A stretch of 64,000 nucleotides of DNA from Arcuatula senhousia. Lineage: Eukaryota > Mollusca > Bivalvia > Mytilida > Mytilidae. The notes below the pieces were generated by a model, which was given only the letters and a program-made list of their open reading frames with translations, did no database searches and was not told the DNA's origin. The stretch lies in assembly GCA_963971305.1 (NCBI GenBank), contig OZ020306.1:33749512-33813511 (forward strand). The letters are read 5' to 3'. Position numbers and translations under genes: made by a program. Positions within the stretch are counted from its first letter, which is position 1. Each line of letters starts with the position of its first letter. Below, piece by piece: positions 34,685 to 46,660 of this stretch.

Positions 34685-35115
34685 GTGAGTTTGTGTTTTA
34701 CGCCCGTGCTATGATATATCGATCATTTACAGGCGATGAACATGAAATGATGATGATAAATGCAGGTGGTGGGTTGGGGAACAAAGGAGCGGTAAATTTT
34801 GAATAACCACAGGAAAAAGGGAGAGTTTGGGTAGGGGCGGAAAATTTAGCCTGGTGGTCCACAAAGGGGTCTTTTACGTGTATGAAGCGTGGCATTCTCC
34901 TCACACGTTGGCCTACTATGGTCAGCGGCCAGGGTTCCGTATTATAGACCTGACAACCACCGCGGAAAAGGGCCACCCTATTCAGCCACCTAGGGTACAC
35001 ACTTGGTCACTCTGCAGGCTGAGCACCTACCCGACGTCAGAATCCCAAGACCCTTAGTCGCCTCTTACGACAAGCTAGGCTCTGCTGCGGGCCTATTCGC
35101 CACCCGGACCCCGCA
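34685..35115 (-). mobile_element. SINE-like copy, full
   Basis: Tail side GAGTTTGTGTTTTACGCCCG, CTTTTACGTGTATGAAGCGT, head CACCCGGACCCCGCACGAG. Very similar to 28137-28563. Confidence 0.75.
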
Positions 35116-35186
35116 CGAGACTTGAATTTCAGAAGATATGTAAATAAATTCAGTGTGCACAAACATGTTTTAAAATATATCAAGAG

Positions 35187-35790
35187 GTTCTCAAGAGCCT
35201 GAATCGATCATCTGGCTTAAAGCTATAAGAGAATCTTCTTTAAGCTATTTTCCGGATAAAGGGACGTTTGACAACTTTGACCCCTGCAATGGAGAATTTC
35301 GTAGAGCTTAATCAGCGAAATATTTTACCAAGGTTATACTTTTCCCTATTTACAAAACTTTTTATCTATAGAAAAGAAATGTAAAAATAGCTTTTTCACC
35401 TTTAAACGTAATATACTTTTTTTAACATTTAAAGAGCCATAACTCCTAAAAGGTGTTATCTGACAACTTCTGCCCAAAGGAGACTTTTGTAGACCACAAT
35501 AAGCTGATGGTTTGAGCAATCAGAAATAATTTTTGTTTCAATAGTTTTTAAATTGTAGGTCAAAAACATGAACGGCCCAAAGGCCTATAGCCCCTATAAG
35601 AAGCCATCTGACAACTTCGACCCAGCGGAGTTTTGTAAAGCTCAATGAGCTAGAGGTTTAAGCAATCAACATAATTTCTTTGTCTGCAATAGTTTTCATT
35701 ATTCATGCCAAAAGCATGAGAAAAACGCGTTTTTCCTAAAAAAGGTCCATAACCCCAATAATTGGCTACTGTGATTTTGATTTTGATGGC
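35187..35790 (+). mobile_element. Helentron-like hairpin family, left part
   Basis: Begins GAGGTTCTCAAGAGCCTGAA and carries repeated AAAGAGCCATAACTCCTA-type cores. The right end is missing; a SINE-like fragment follows. Confidence 0.6.
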
Positions 35791-35814
35791 TGGTCAAGCA
35801 AACAGAGCAATAAA

Positions 35815-36115
35815 GGTTGGAAAAGAAGGTGTCATAATATGATGGCCGTTATGAGGGGTTGTTAGGGCAATATACAGAGTTGGCTGCTGATTATAATGGC
35901 CGACGTGCGTGAGAAATTCCACGTTTCAATCACAAAACCCTTTTAGCTAACCTCTCATCATCTGCCCAAGTCTTTCTATCCCTTTCCTTCAAATTCCCCC
36001 AATTCGTCATCATCATTTTACGATTATCTAATCATCGTTTTCATGTTAATCGCCTTGTTACATGTATACCTATAGAGTGTTAACACCAACTTACTTACGC
36101 TATTAATAAGTATGC
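35815..36115 (+). mobile_element. SINE-like fragment, 3' half
   Basis: GGCCGACGTGCGTGAGAAAT, CGTCATCATCATTTTACG, tail GTGTTAACACCAACTTACTT. Confidence 0.5.
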
Positions 36116-36548
36116 ATGTGCATGTATCACAATTTTGATTAACGATACGTACTTATAAATATTATGTTTCATACAAATAACAATAATGAGTATGGGTTGT
36201 TTAAACATAGCTTTATCTTGCATGCGAATTCGAAATGGTGCAATATTTTAATGCCTTTTCAAAGCAATAGATTCAAGGGGTATCAGAAAAGCAGGTATTG
36301 AAATGTTACACCAGGTTTGCATTCTGCAACTAATTTGGTTGAACAGGAAGTTCTGCTGACAATCCGGCTACTAACATTATTCAAGATATGAAGACGTTGT
36401 TCAAGTATTGAACATGCAAATAACGTGATATTTAAGCCAACATGGGAGCAAAGCCACGGGAGGGGTGACTTCCATTGTAATGAAAAGTGTAAAACAATGT
36501 GTGTAAGTAAGAGGAATGATATTTATATTAATTCAGAAATTACCTTTT

Positions 36549-36890
36549 TAGCGCACCTGGCAAAATGCCATGTGAGCTTATGCCATCACTATGCGTCCGT
36601 CGTCGTCTGTCGTCCGTCGTCTGTTAACAATTTAAAAAATCTCCTCAGAAACCACTAAACCAATTGAACTGAAACTTTGCAGGAATGGTAAATTACATGT
36701 TGGCAACAAACGATCCTCATTTTGAAATGATTCGATAAAAAACATGGCTGCTGTTACTAAAATTAGAACATAGGGTAATGTGTAAAGCCACTTAAAATGG
36801 CTTATAACTCAGCAACCATAACAGATAGAACTAGACATAGGGTAAAACCACTTAAAATGGCTTATAACTCAGCAACCATAACAGATAGAA
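36549..36890 (-). mobile_element. Helentron-like hairpin family, variant end
   Basis: GCGCACCTGGCAAAATGCCA then TGTGAGC forms a stem-loop. GAAACCACTAAACCAATTGA matches cores elsewhere. A 56-bp stretch ending ACAGATAGAACTAGA is directly duplicated near 36790-36892. Confidence 0.55.
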
Positions 36891-37647
36891 CTAGAGGCTC
36901 CCAGGAGCCTGAATCGCTCACCTGATATCTTATGCTAAAGCCTCTTACCAAGTGTACAACATGGTCTAGATGTACTTGGTTAGTAACATTATAGAAACTA
37001 GTTAGGATAGAAAACACTTTTAAGATCAAGAATACAAAGTTACAAGGCTTTCAATTTGAAATAAAAAATACAAAACAAGTTAAAATTGATTGAAAACAGT
37101 TAAAGGGGGACTTCTCAAAATGATGAACTGACAATTTTGACACTAAAATCATTTTTGTAGCTCTCAATAAACTGAACAATTTTGCAATGCTGACTTTTCC
37201 TCTAGCACTTACAGTTGTCAAGATAAAGTCCAAAAACTGTGAAAATGGTGAATTTTGACGATTAAGGGGAAATTACTCCTATGAAGAGTCGTCCCACAAC
37301 TTTGACTCAATGGAGAGATTTGTAGAGCTTTTGATGCTGAAGAAGAGATGTTGCTACGGATTTTCTCTATCTCTTATACTTTTTGAGCTATAAGCTAAAA
37401 ACTATGGTCTGACCCCCCTATTCTATTTATAGTACTGCGGCCATGTTGGTTGGTTGACGTTCATAAATTTCACAAACTTGGTAGAGGACATCCTAAAGAT
37501 TAAGTGTACAAAGTGTCAAAGCAATCACATCAGTGGTTTCAGAGAAGAAGATGTTTGAAGAAAAGTTAATGGACGAATGGACGACGGACGGACGTTTAAC
37601 GATTACAATAGCTCACATGAACCGTCGGGTCAGGTAAGCTAAAAACC
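36891..37647 (+). mobile_element. Helentron-like element with hairpin, full length
   Basis: Left GAGGCTCCCAGGAGCCTGAA then TCGCTCACCTG. Right TAGCTCACATGAACCGTCGG then GTCAGGTAAGCTAAAA. One core unit, including AGTCGTCCCACAACTTTGAC. Confidence 0.75.
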
Positions 37648-38113
37648 CGAAAGATCTTAGTTTCTTCAGAATCAAAAGCTCTACAAAAGTCTCCATTTGG
37701 TCGAAGTTGTCAGGAACCCTAATAGGTGTAAGGCCCTTTAAAGGTAAAAAATAGCGTTTTGTCATGTTTTTGCCCTTTAAAATGAAAAATATTGCAGATA
37801 GAGAAAAGCTTTTTCTTGCTTAAATGTTCAGCTCGTTTAGCTCTACAAAAGTCTCCATTGGGTCAAACTTGTTAGATGACCCCTTATAGGGGTTATGGCC
37901 CTTTACAGGTAAAAATAGTGTTTCGTCGTCATGTTTTTGTCCTATAGATTGAAAACTAATGCAGAGAAAAAAGATGTTGCTTGTTTAAACATGCAGCTCT
38001 CTACAAAGGCTTCACAAAAGTCTCAAATAGGTCTCAGTTGTCAGATGACATCTTAAAGAAAAGAATCGTATGGTTAAAGGACCAGGTAAGCGATTCAGGC
38101 TCCTGGAAGCCTC
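37648..38113 (-). mobile_element. Helentron-like element, reverse copy
   Basis: Ends CCAGGTAAGCGATTCAGGCT then CCTGGAAGCCTCTT, the reverse complement of the 36891 left end. Lies head-to-head with that element, giving an imperfect palindrome of ~1.2 kb. Confidence 0.6.
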
Positions 38114-39332
38114 TTGTTCTGTATTTCAAACTTTATTTCACCGCATCCCAAACACGAAGTAGGAGTTGGACATTGCCCAGAACATAGTTAGAAATTGCGG
38201 TTCAGTATGACAAGCTTTTCTCATGTCCAGATTAAGACGAACTTCACAGAAATTTTCATTTGAAATGTGTTCTTACTAGGAAGTAGGAGTCCTAAAATTC
38301 GCGTAGGACATAGTTCGTCACACTAAACACTTCAAAATACTGTTTCAGGATGGTCGAGTACATTTCATTACGATTTAGTACAAATACTATACAATTCAGA
38401 CTCCTGTGAGATTGTAGTGAAACCAATCATTTTATTAAATCATTTCATGCATATATAGTCTCTCAGAAAAGATCCGCTTGTTTTCCTACCAACAAACTGA
38501 CGTGAGTAAAATATTATTTGGAGTACTGAATATATACGCAAAGTAAACTGCATGTTGCTATAACGTAATGTTGAACATGATAAGGAGATGTTCAATGTTG
38601 ATTTCTCTTGTTGTGTGTAGAACACAACTATGCATGAGAGGCGATTATTGAAATTGTTACAACTGGTCTCCTCAGAACACAGTGCGATCAAAGTTTGGCC
38701 CCAAGCTTTTCTCAGACACCGTGCATGAGAATGATTTGATATTGTGTAGTTTAATATAAGTTGAATGTCCCAGGCGACTTTAACAAATTTTCTATTTTGG
38801 CCGTCTGGCCGATATGAAAAAGTGCGCAAATTTCTATGACAATTTCCGTCAAGTTTTTTTTTTCAGAAACCGCACATGGGAATAACTTGAATTTTGTTAG
38901 AATGGTAAATATGACAAATTGTGGGTCTTTGTTTACGTTCAGATATGTGGGACTTCAACGTTCTGTTTGGAGCCTTTGCGGGGACATCTGTATCGCTTAA
39001 ACACTACCCCTCTTTATATTCAGAATTGAAAAGTGCCCAACAGTCTATGGTCTACTAACCTTACGGTTAGACTTCATTTTGTTTCAAAAAGGTCAAATAT
39101 GTTTCTGTCATATTCAATCAATTTTTACATAGATTTATCTCCCTTAAGACGTTAACAAGTCTTTTGAGAAAGACTGATTGATTTCATATATATGTCTTAT
39201 CTCCTGTCGTTGCTTTTTCAGCCGTCATTGAGTTATTTTATCTTAGGACACAAATAATAACATTATTTTTTTTTATTCATAAAAAGATTTGAGATTAAAT
39301 AAAAATAATCAAAAAAATAAATAAAACCAAAT
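38114..39332. other. Intergenic, unassigned
   Basis: A 129-codon minus ORF (38829-38440) lacks recognisable motifs. AAGTAGGAGT and GGACATAGTT-type words occur twice within 200 bases (38155, 38281), suggesting an old repeat. Confidence 0.4.
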
Positions 39333-40655
39333 CATTGTCCCTGAATATCTCATTCCCTTCGCATGTCATCTATTCGAGCTTCTAAGGCCGTGCTTTTTCA
39401 TATTATTTAGAAACACAGACACTTATTTGATAGTAAAATTTATTTAAAAGAAAGTGAATTACGATAATTAACATGTAAACAAATGAGAACGGGAATTTTA
39501 TTTATTTTAAGAACAAAAACGGTAAAAAAGGTTCAAATCTGAATACAATTAAACTAAATTGATGGTGTCATCTGCCAAACAAATCATAATCATGCATGGA
39601 TGTACAGCTGAGATATTCCATACGTGTTGAGGCAACAAAAACAGTCGAGGAGAAGCACCAAGTTATGCTCCAAGGTATCGTCTTTTGTCATCAACTGCCC
39701 ATGAGTGACCAGAGAATATGCAATACGATGTTGGCGGCATTGTTTCACTTGATAAACGGAACATTCATTCGGATTGAATTTCAACAATCATAATAAAACA
39801 TTTCGATATGAGTTTTTGAAGGGCATCAATCGCGGTGCACCAATATCGTCTACGGAGGGGTTGTACTCTACCCACAGAGTGCCAATTTGTGTACCCTAGG
39901 TGGCGAAATAGAGTGGCCCTAGTCCACAGGGGTGGCCAGATCTAATATTTAAAGCCTGACCGCTGATTATATTGGTCCAACGTGTGTCGAGAGGGCCACG
40001 CTTCATGCACGTAAAAGATCCCTTTATACAGTTATAAACTGTAGCACACGAAATTATCCGCCCCGATCCACCTCTGTCTTTTTCCTGTGTTTCCAAATTA
40101 GCTGTCTCTTTGTTACCCATCCTATACCATATTTACCTTCAGCAATTCATGTTCATTTTGTCATTACTTTCATGTTCATACTGCCTTTATATAATCTATA
40201 TAGTGTTGGAAAGGCGTACAACACCACTCATGTCACTTACTTTCGATATGATGATCTCGCCACTCTGATGGCAGGATTTATCAATTCAACCTGTTGAGTA
40301 CATATCTCATCTTTCTGTAGGAAAAATGTCCTGATCTGATGTCATCTTTAGAGTAGGAATACTTATTTGTGAATTCTTGAGTTTTTTCTAGTTATGTGAC
40401 AAATGGCCAATATGTAATTGACCATTTTGTATGCGAGCTTAGCGAAGCTTTTTAATCTTCCAAATGTAACATGACTTTAACTATGATGGAGAAACTAAAG
40501 TCTGTCCGGATCCACTCGGATGATTTCAAAAAGTCTGAGCATGCGTTTAAGACGTCGGAAAGTAATAGCACATTGTCCCTGAATATCTCATTCTCCTCGC
40601 ATGTCATCTACTCGAGCTTCTAAGGCCGTGCTTTTTCATATTATCACTTATTTGA
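39333..40655. repeat. ~80-bp direct repeats 1.24 kb apart
   Basis: TTGTCCCTGAATATCTCATT, TCGAGCTTCTAAGGCCGTGC and TTTTTCATATTAT occur at 39333-39412 and 40573-40650. A SINE-like copy lies between them. Confidence 0.75.
39835..40245 (+). mobile_element. SINE-like copy
   Basis: GCCTGACCGCTGATTATATT, GGGCCACGCTTCATGCACGT, tail GGCGTACAACACCACTCATG. Lies between a pair of ~80-bp direct repeats (39333, 40573). Confidence 0.65.
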
Positions 40656-41059
40656 TGTTTCCAAATTAAAGCATCAGGTGTTTATGAAACTTTTAATAAC
40701 AGTAATCTAGAAGGCCCATAAATAAGTTTAGCCGCGGTAAAATTGGGATGACGGATCTAATACTATAAAAATAAATCAATTACAACCCGTCAATCTCTAT
40801 CATAATACATGAAAATGTGACGTCTAGACTTTCCTTCTATAATTTGAGTATATTAATTTGATTTCTTGACTTGCCTGCCGTCGTGAATTTTTATATTGTT
40901 ATTGACGTGTCACAGTTCCAAGATTAACTAACTTACTACTAAAGTTGCATATTAAATACCATTTTTGTTTTTATTTGCATTGAACGATGAGTTTTCCTTT
41001 TATTTTTACGAGAGATTCTAAGGCCACATCTATTAGATTAATAGAGCCTGACGACATAA

Positions 41060-41185
41060 AAATTAAAACAAAGTTCCAGACAAAGTTCCAGACAATAAAT
41101 GTTCCTACGCCTGACGCGCGTATCGTCTATTTAAGACTTATCAGAGGCGCTCTACAGAAAATATTGAAAGAGCCAAACACTATAT
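41060..41185 (+). repeat. High-copy ~100-bp repeat, second copy
   Basis: CAAAGTTCCAGA is tandemly doubled (41072-41100), then CCTGACGCGCGTATCGTCTA and TCAGAGGCGCTCTACAGAAA. The TIR element at 41187 begins immediately after. Confidence 0.65.
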
Positions 41186-41186
41186 C

Positions 41187-42134
41187 CAGTGGCGGATCCA
41201 GAAAAAAATTTGGGGGTGGTCCGAACTGGCGACTTTAAAATGTGATATTGTTATTGTTCCCCTTTGGGTTGTTGTCTCTTTGACACATTCCATGTTTTCC
41301 TTCTTATTTCTATTTAAAGGCATGGTTCATTGTGTAAAATGTCAGACCTAGACTAGCACAATTGTTTGAACGAAAATGTGCCAACATCATTGTTCAACAC
41401 AGAGGTTTCTGATACAGATTGAGTTGAAGTTTTCGTAATTAAAGTTTCTAACAGAGATTCGTCGGGCAATTGTTCCCGGCTATCAAACACTTCCGATGTG
41501 TGTCTCTTTCTAGGATTTATATCATCATTTCCATCTTCTGGTTTTCGTTTGGAACTAGGACTTTTTGACGACCTAAAATAAATATTACCCAATTTTCAGT
41601 TCAAATGGACAATGAATGCATTGCCCTTCACTTTTGTATGCACAGACATATTTTTAAATTTATTTGTATAAACTTATAATAAAACTTGGCTATTATATTC
41701 TCATTTTTATCTTAGAATTAGAAATTAAAAAGTTATTTTATTATAAATTCAAAAATTCGTATAAATACCTTTGATAATAAGCTGTCAGCTTCTTCATTGA
41801 CATTGCGATTCTTTACATTCTACAGTTCTATCCGCACTAAATTCTTATATATTATGTCTATAAACATTAACCGTGTTAATTGAGCTTAATGAGTTGTTTT
41901 GACAATATACTGGAGGGGTGAAATTCAGTGATCCGTTACGAGGTCCGGTCGTAAAGTTGACACCAAGACCATAGACAATTTTAATTAACGACAATAATTA
42001 AGATCAAAGCGAATATCTGTATTCATAAAATGCAATCAGCTAATGGATTACAAAAACACCCCTAAATTTTTTTTTTAGGTTCAGTTAGGGGATGGTCCGG
42101 TGCGCCGCGGGACCACCCCCTGGATCCGCCACTG
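41187..42134 (-). mobile_element. TIR element (hAT-like) with 5-bp target duplication
   Basis: Exact TIRs CAGTGGCGGATCCAG (41187-41201) and CTGGATCCGCCACTG (42120-42134), flanked by ATATC on both sides (41182-41186, 42135-42139). G/C-rich subterminal runs (TGGGGGTGGTCCG left, CGGGACCACCCCC right) extend the inverted homology. At 948 bases it is too short for a full transposase but carries a two-exon ORF on the minus strand. hAT assignment rests on TIR style and 5-bp duplication only. Confidence 0.8.
41353..41803 (-). CDS. Putative two-exon ORF inside the hAT-like element
   Basis: Exon 1 (41769-41803) encodes MSMKKLTAYYQ and ends at AG|GTATTT. After a 196-base intron with TTTTAG acceptor, exon 2 (41572-41353) continues in phase as RSSKSPSSKRKPEDGNDDIN, then PRKRHTSEVFDSREQLPDE and a Ser/Thr-rich tail to TAG. 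The N-terminus (K-x-x-AYY) followed by a basic, low-complexity linker resembles the start of ZMYM/TTF-type hAT transposases, where a zinc finger would follow. This looks like a retained 5' part of a transposase gene. Splicing is predicted, not shown. Confidence 0.5.
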
Positions 42135-42139
42135 ATATC

Positions 42140-42410
42140 CAAAAAGAAGCAAAGAGGCGCCAACGTGGCATTAAAGTGTCAAAAGTCCGAAAGGGCAACG
42201 ACGAAAACGGTAAACACGAAGAAACACAAAACACAAAATCAATCGAACGGAAATCAACAGAGCGAACTCAAGTCGTTACAAAAGTGGACTCAGGTGCTCC
42301 GGAATCGTAAGCGTTTCCTGCCTGCTACAGCACACACATCGTGCTGCTAATTTCTAATCCAGTGTGTCAAATCCGGACGAAAAAACAAATTTCTACGACA
42401 GACCAACAGC
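42140..42410 (+). repeat. Same interspersed family, fuller copy
   Basis: AAGAAGCAAAGAGGCGCCAA, TTAAAGTGTCAAAAGTCCGA, CACGAAGAAACACAAAACAC, then CTGCCTGCTACAGCACACAC as in reverse at 27550. Confidence 0.65.
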
Positions 42411-42459
42411 GCGAACTCAAGTATATTCATGACTTATCAGAGGCGCAATCAGCAACCAG

Positions 42460-43000
42460 CACTAGTGAGTGAATTGGTGTTTAACGCCCTTGCAACACTA
42501 TATAGGCTATAATAAGGCAAAGATCATGAACAGGATGATTGAATGAATATAAAATGTTGAGAAAAATGAGGATGGGATGGGCAAAAAAAATGAACAGTTA
42601 ATTTTGGAGACCACAAAAAAGGCAGTTGTGAGTGAGTTGGTGTTTTACGCCCATGCAACGGTATGAAACAGGCAGAGAATGGGTTGGTGCAGAAAATGTA
42701 GCATATGTGGTGCAATACTTGACGGTCTACATAGGAATCTTTTACGTGCATGCATGAAGCGTGACAATCTCATCACACGTTGACCCAATATTGTCAGCGG
42801 TCAGGCTTTCCGTAAAATAGACCTGATAACCCCTGCAGAAGAGGACCACCCTATTAAGCCATATAGAGTACACACTTGGTCTGTCTGTGGGCTGAGCACT
42901 AACCCAATATCAGAATCCCAAGACCTTAAGTTGCGCCCTTATAACAAGCTATGCTCTGTCTGGCGTCGGTCTATATATACGGCACCCAAGCCCCGCAAGG
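42460..43000 (-). mobile_element. SINE-like copy with partial internal tail duplication
   Basis: GTGAATTGGTGTTTAACGCC at 42465 and again GAGTGAGTTGGTGTTTTACG at 42631, so one copy carries a second tail inside it. Head ends CAAGCCCCGCAAGGGAC. Confidence 0.65.
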
Positions 43001-43159
43001 GACTACAGCAGCACGAAGGTTGTTCACGGAAGCACTGCCAGTTTCTCGAGGAGGAATTTGGACGCTTACAGAGCAAAATGGATGTGTCCCAGATGGTGAA
43101 ATGGGAAACCTCTATCATATTGCATGCCAATATCGTCATGCAATAATTCGGAAATAAAA

Positions 43160-43355
43160 CCTAATCGCAAACCGATAATAATTGTGCAGCGTGTGCAGAA
43201 TGTCACATTCTGTGTGGGTTAAATACTACAGGTTTGGGGGTCTAAATGAGAAGGTCCGTGTTCATTAAGTCATCTTTTATATGCTCATCGACTTTATATA
43301 TAGACTATAAAGTGATTTCAGAGCGTAAAACATCAACTTACTTACAATATGAATG
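43160..43355 (+). mobile_element. SINE-like fragment
   Basis: AACCTAATCGCAAACCGATA, GAATGTCACATTCTGTGTGG, tail GAGCGTAAAACATCAACTTA. Confidence 0.45.
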
Positions 43356-44770
43356 GACTCGTAGGATTCATTCACCAATTTAATTGCCCCACCTTACCTA
43401 CATTTGTATCAATCCATTGACCTTCTTTACCATTTCATGTTCCTAATATAAAAAGGAGCAACTGGGTACATGTATTTAAATGTCAAAAGTTTGGAAAGGC
43501 AAAACATAACCATTTAACACGAATGAAAACAACACGAAGAAACAGACAACATAAAAAACTGAACAGCTGAATAGCAATCAACAACGTGAATGTACTGTTG
43601 AGTTTCGAAATAGTTATCAGTTCTTGCTTGCCAAAGCATACCCGTCGCGTTGATAATGGTTAATTCGACATGTCAAGTCCATTTAAGGAGGACAATCAAA
43701 ACCTTATGAAGAACCAACATATGAATTCATTTGAGAGAATTCGGGTGCATGATGTCTTCCAAATAAATCTTAAGTGAACACAGCAACCACGGATCGGCAT
43801 ACCACTATTTTCGAAATTTTTGTGTCAAGCGTGAGGCAACACCAAGGACAAAAAGATACAAGTCCTACAAGCTTAAGAATAACGAATCATTTGCGATAAG
43901 TAAACAAATTTCATAAGCTGGAGCGGAGCGGACGAAGAGTTGCTACAAACAAAAATGTATTCTTTTGTGATTTCTCTCCGTATTCTTATAATCTTTTGCA
44001 TAGTCATCTTACTTGTGTAATCTATGGAGTTAAACACCAACCTCTCACACTCCCCTTTTCCAGTGGTCTTGAAAATGTGCTATTCCTTCGTTTTTAGCTC
44101 GCCTGACCCGAATTAAGCGCCCGTCGTCCGTTAACTTTTCTTCAAAAATCTTCTTCTCTGAAACCACCGATGAGATTGCTTTGAAACTTTGTACAATTGA
44201 TCTTTAGGATGTCCTCTACCAAGTTTGTGAAATTTGTGAAAGTTGACCAACCAACATGGCCGCCGTTACTAAATATAGAACAGGGGGTCAGACCATAGTT
44301 TTTAGCTTATAGCTCAAAAAGTATAAGAGATAGAGAAAATCGGAAGCAACTTACCTTCTTCAGCATCAAAAGTTCTACAAAACTCTCCATTGAGTCAAAG
44401 TTGTGGGACGACTCCTTATAGGAGTTATTTCCCCTTAATCGTCAAAATTTACCATTTACACAGTTTTTGGACTTTATCTAGAAAACTGTAAGTGCTAGAG
44501 GAAAAGTCAGCATTGCAAAATTGTTCAGCTCATTGAGATCTACAAAAATGATTCCAGGGTCAAAATTGTCAGATCAACCGTTTAAGAGTTATCCCCCTTT
44601 AACTGATTTTTCTATCAATTTTAACTGATTTTTAAAAATCTTCTCTGAAACCACTGGTGGGATTGTTTTGAAACTTTGTACACTGGATCTTTAGGATGTC
44701 CTCTACCAAGGTTGTAAAATTTGTGAACATCGACTAACCAACATGGTCGACGTTACTAAAAATAGAACAG

Positions 44771-45539
44771 TTAGTTAGTTAGTTATTGCTTTACTCCCAA
44801 GCAGCGCAATTTCGGCTATATCCGGGAGATGAACAAAGCTTATGTTTGTATTTAGTCGAATTTATGTTAATTGTTTTTTTGTCAAGAAGAGGGTCTTTCA
44901 ATGCACTTTGGGATTTGGCTTGAATCATATGTATTTTATTTTTAATCCAGGGGCCAATTGAAAAACAGCGAGCAGCGACCGCTGGTCACATTGAAGGCTG
45001 CTGGCTGTTTTCCATTGTGGATATTTAAAATATACGTTTATAATGTAGGTTGTGTCGCGTACACTTATTCCACATCTCATTTTCTTCTATGAAAGTGGTG
45101 ATACAATGAACATGAAATGATGATGAAGTGGAGGAAATGGGGACACAAGGCCAATCGGGTAGGAAAGTTTTGACTGCCACTGGAAAAAGGAGTGATGGGT
45201 AGGGACGGGATATTTTGCCTCCTGCATGGGGATCCTACGGGTCCTACTCTTATAGAGACCTGCAGCAGGTTTCTTTAACGTGCGAGGAACGTGACATTTT
45301 TCCCCAACACGGTGCACCACTATGGTTTGCGGTCAGGTTTTCCGCATGATCGCCTGACGACCCCGCATCTCTCGATGTCAGGGCTGCCCCATTCAACCAC
45401 CTGGGGCACACATCCCAGTCGCTTTGTGGGCAAAGCGGCCTGACCCCGATGTCAGATTTCTGAGCGCTCTGTAGTGGACTTTTACCGACAAGCTTAGCGC
45501 TGCTGCGGACCTATTCGCCTCCCGGGCCCCGCACGGGAC
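44771..45539 (-). mobile_element. SINE-like insertion, (AACT)n-tail subtype, 13-bp target duplication
   Basis: Flanked by AAAAATAGAACAG at 44758-44770 and 45540-45552, so this is a clean insertion into the Helentron-like element. Sense head GTCCCGTGCGGGGCCCGGGA; 3' tail GGAGTAAAGCAATAACTAAC then TAACTAA. A second repeat (44827-45089) is nested inside. Confidence 0.85.
44827..45089. mobile_element. Nested insertion carrying GTGTCGCGTACAC motif
   Basis: Absent from the otherwise matching copy at 47770. Contains GGCTGCTGGCTGTTTTCCAT, then GGTTGTGTCGCGTACACTTA and TTCCACATCTC. Related sequence lies at 20600-20710, 25565-25620 and (reverse) 47340-47515. Confidence 0.65.
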
Positions 45540-46524
45540 AAAAATAGAACAGGGGGTCAGACCATAGTTTTTAGCTTATAACTCAAAAAATCTAAGAGAT
45601 AGAGAAAATCGGAAGCAACCTTCCTTCTTTAGCATCAAAAGCTCTACAATACTCAACATTGAGTCAAAGTTGTGGGACGACTCCTTATAGGAGTTATTTC
45701 CCCTTAATTGTCAACATTGACCATTACCACAGTTTTTGGACTTTATCTTGAAAACTGTAAGTGCTATAGGAAAAATTAGTATCGCAAAATTGTTCAGCTC
45801 ATTGAGATGTACATAATTGATTTCAGGGTCAAAATTGTCAGATCAACCGTTTAAGATTTATCCCCCTTTAACTGATTTTTCTATCAATTTTAACTGATTT
45901 TAAAAATCTTCTTCTCTGACACCACTGGTGGGATTGCTTTGAAACTTTGTACAATTGATCTTTAGGATGTCTTCTAACAAGTGTGTGAAATTTGTGAACG
46001 TCGACCAACCATCATGGCCTGCGTTACTAAAAATAGAACAGGGGGTCGGACCATAGTTTTAAGCTTATAGCTCAAAAAGTATAAGAGATAGAGAAAATCC
46101 GAAGCAACTTTCCTTCTTCAGCATCAAAAGCTCTACAAAACTCTCCATCGAGTCAAAGTTGTTGGAGGACTCCTTATAGGAGTTATTTCCCCTTAATAGT
46201 CAAAATTGACCATTTTCACAGTTTTTGGACTTTATCTTAAAAGCCATAAGAGTTAGAGGAAAAGTTAGCATTGCAAAATTGTTCAGCTCATTAAGATCTT
46301 CAAAAATGAATTCAGGGTCAATCAATTTTAACTTAATATGTTTGTTGTTTTTTTTCAAATGGAAAGCTTTGTAACTTTGTATTCTTGGTCTTAAAAGTGT
46401 TTTCTATCCTAACTAGTTTCTTAAACGTTACTTACCAAGTACATGTAGACCATGTTGCACACTAGGTAAGAAGCTTTAGCATAAGAGATCAGGTGAGCGA
46501 TTCAGACTCCTGGGAGCCAATAGT

Positions 46525-46660
46525 TATATTCCACTACCATATTTCTCGTTATCATTTCATGTTCATTTTATCATTCTTCAAATGTTCATCGCCATTATAT
46601 TATCGTAATAGTGTTGCTAGTTCATAAAACCTTGCATAAAACACCAACTCACTCATTCAA
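46525..46660 (+). mobile_element. SINE-like 3' fragment
   Basis: GTTATCATTTCATGTTCATT, then tail CATAAAACACCAACTCACTC. Confidence 0.5.

Larger units (their letters stand above)
44095..46522 (-). mobile_element. Helentron-like element with three ~487-bp cores, interrupted by a SINE-like insertion
   Basis: Right-end hairpin at 44095 (TAGCTCGCCTGACCCG), left end at 46490-46522 (CAGGTGAGCGATTCAGACTC, then CTGGGAGCC). CTGAAACCACTGGTGGGATT-type starts at 44160, 44645 and 45915; subtracting the insertion, the period is ~487 bp. The insertion 44771-45539 is flanked by a 13-bp duplication. Confidence 0.75.

Noticed and set aside
38440..38829. 129-codon minus ORF
   Set aside because: No recognisable domain; lies between repeats with word duplications. 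Kept only as unassigned sequence.
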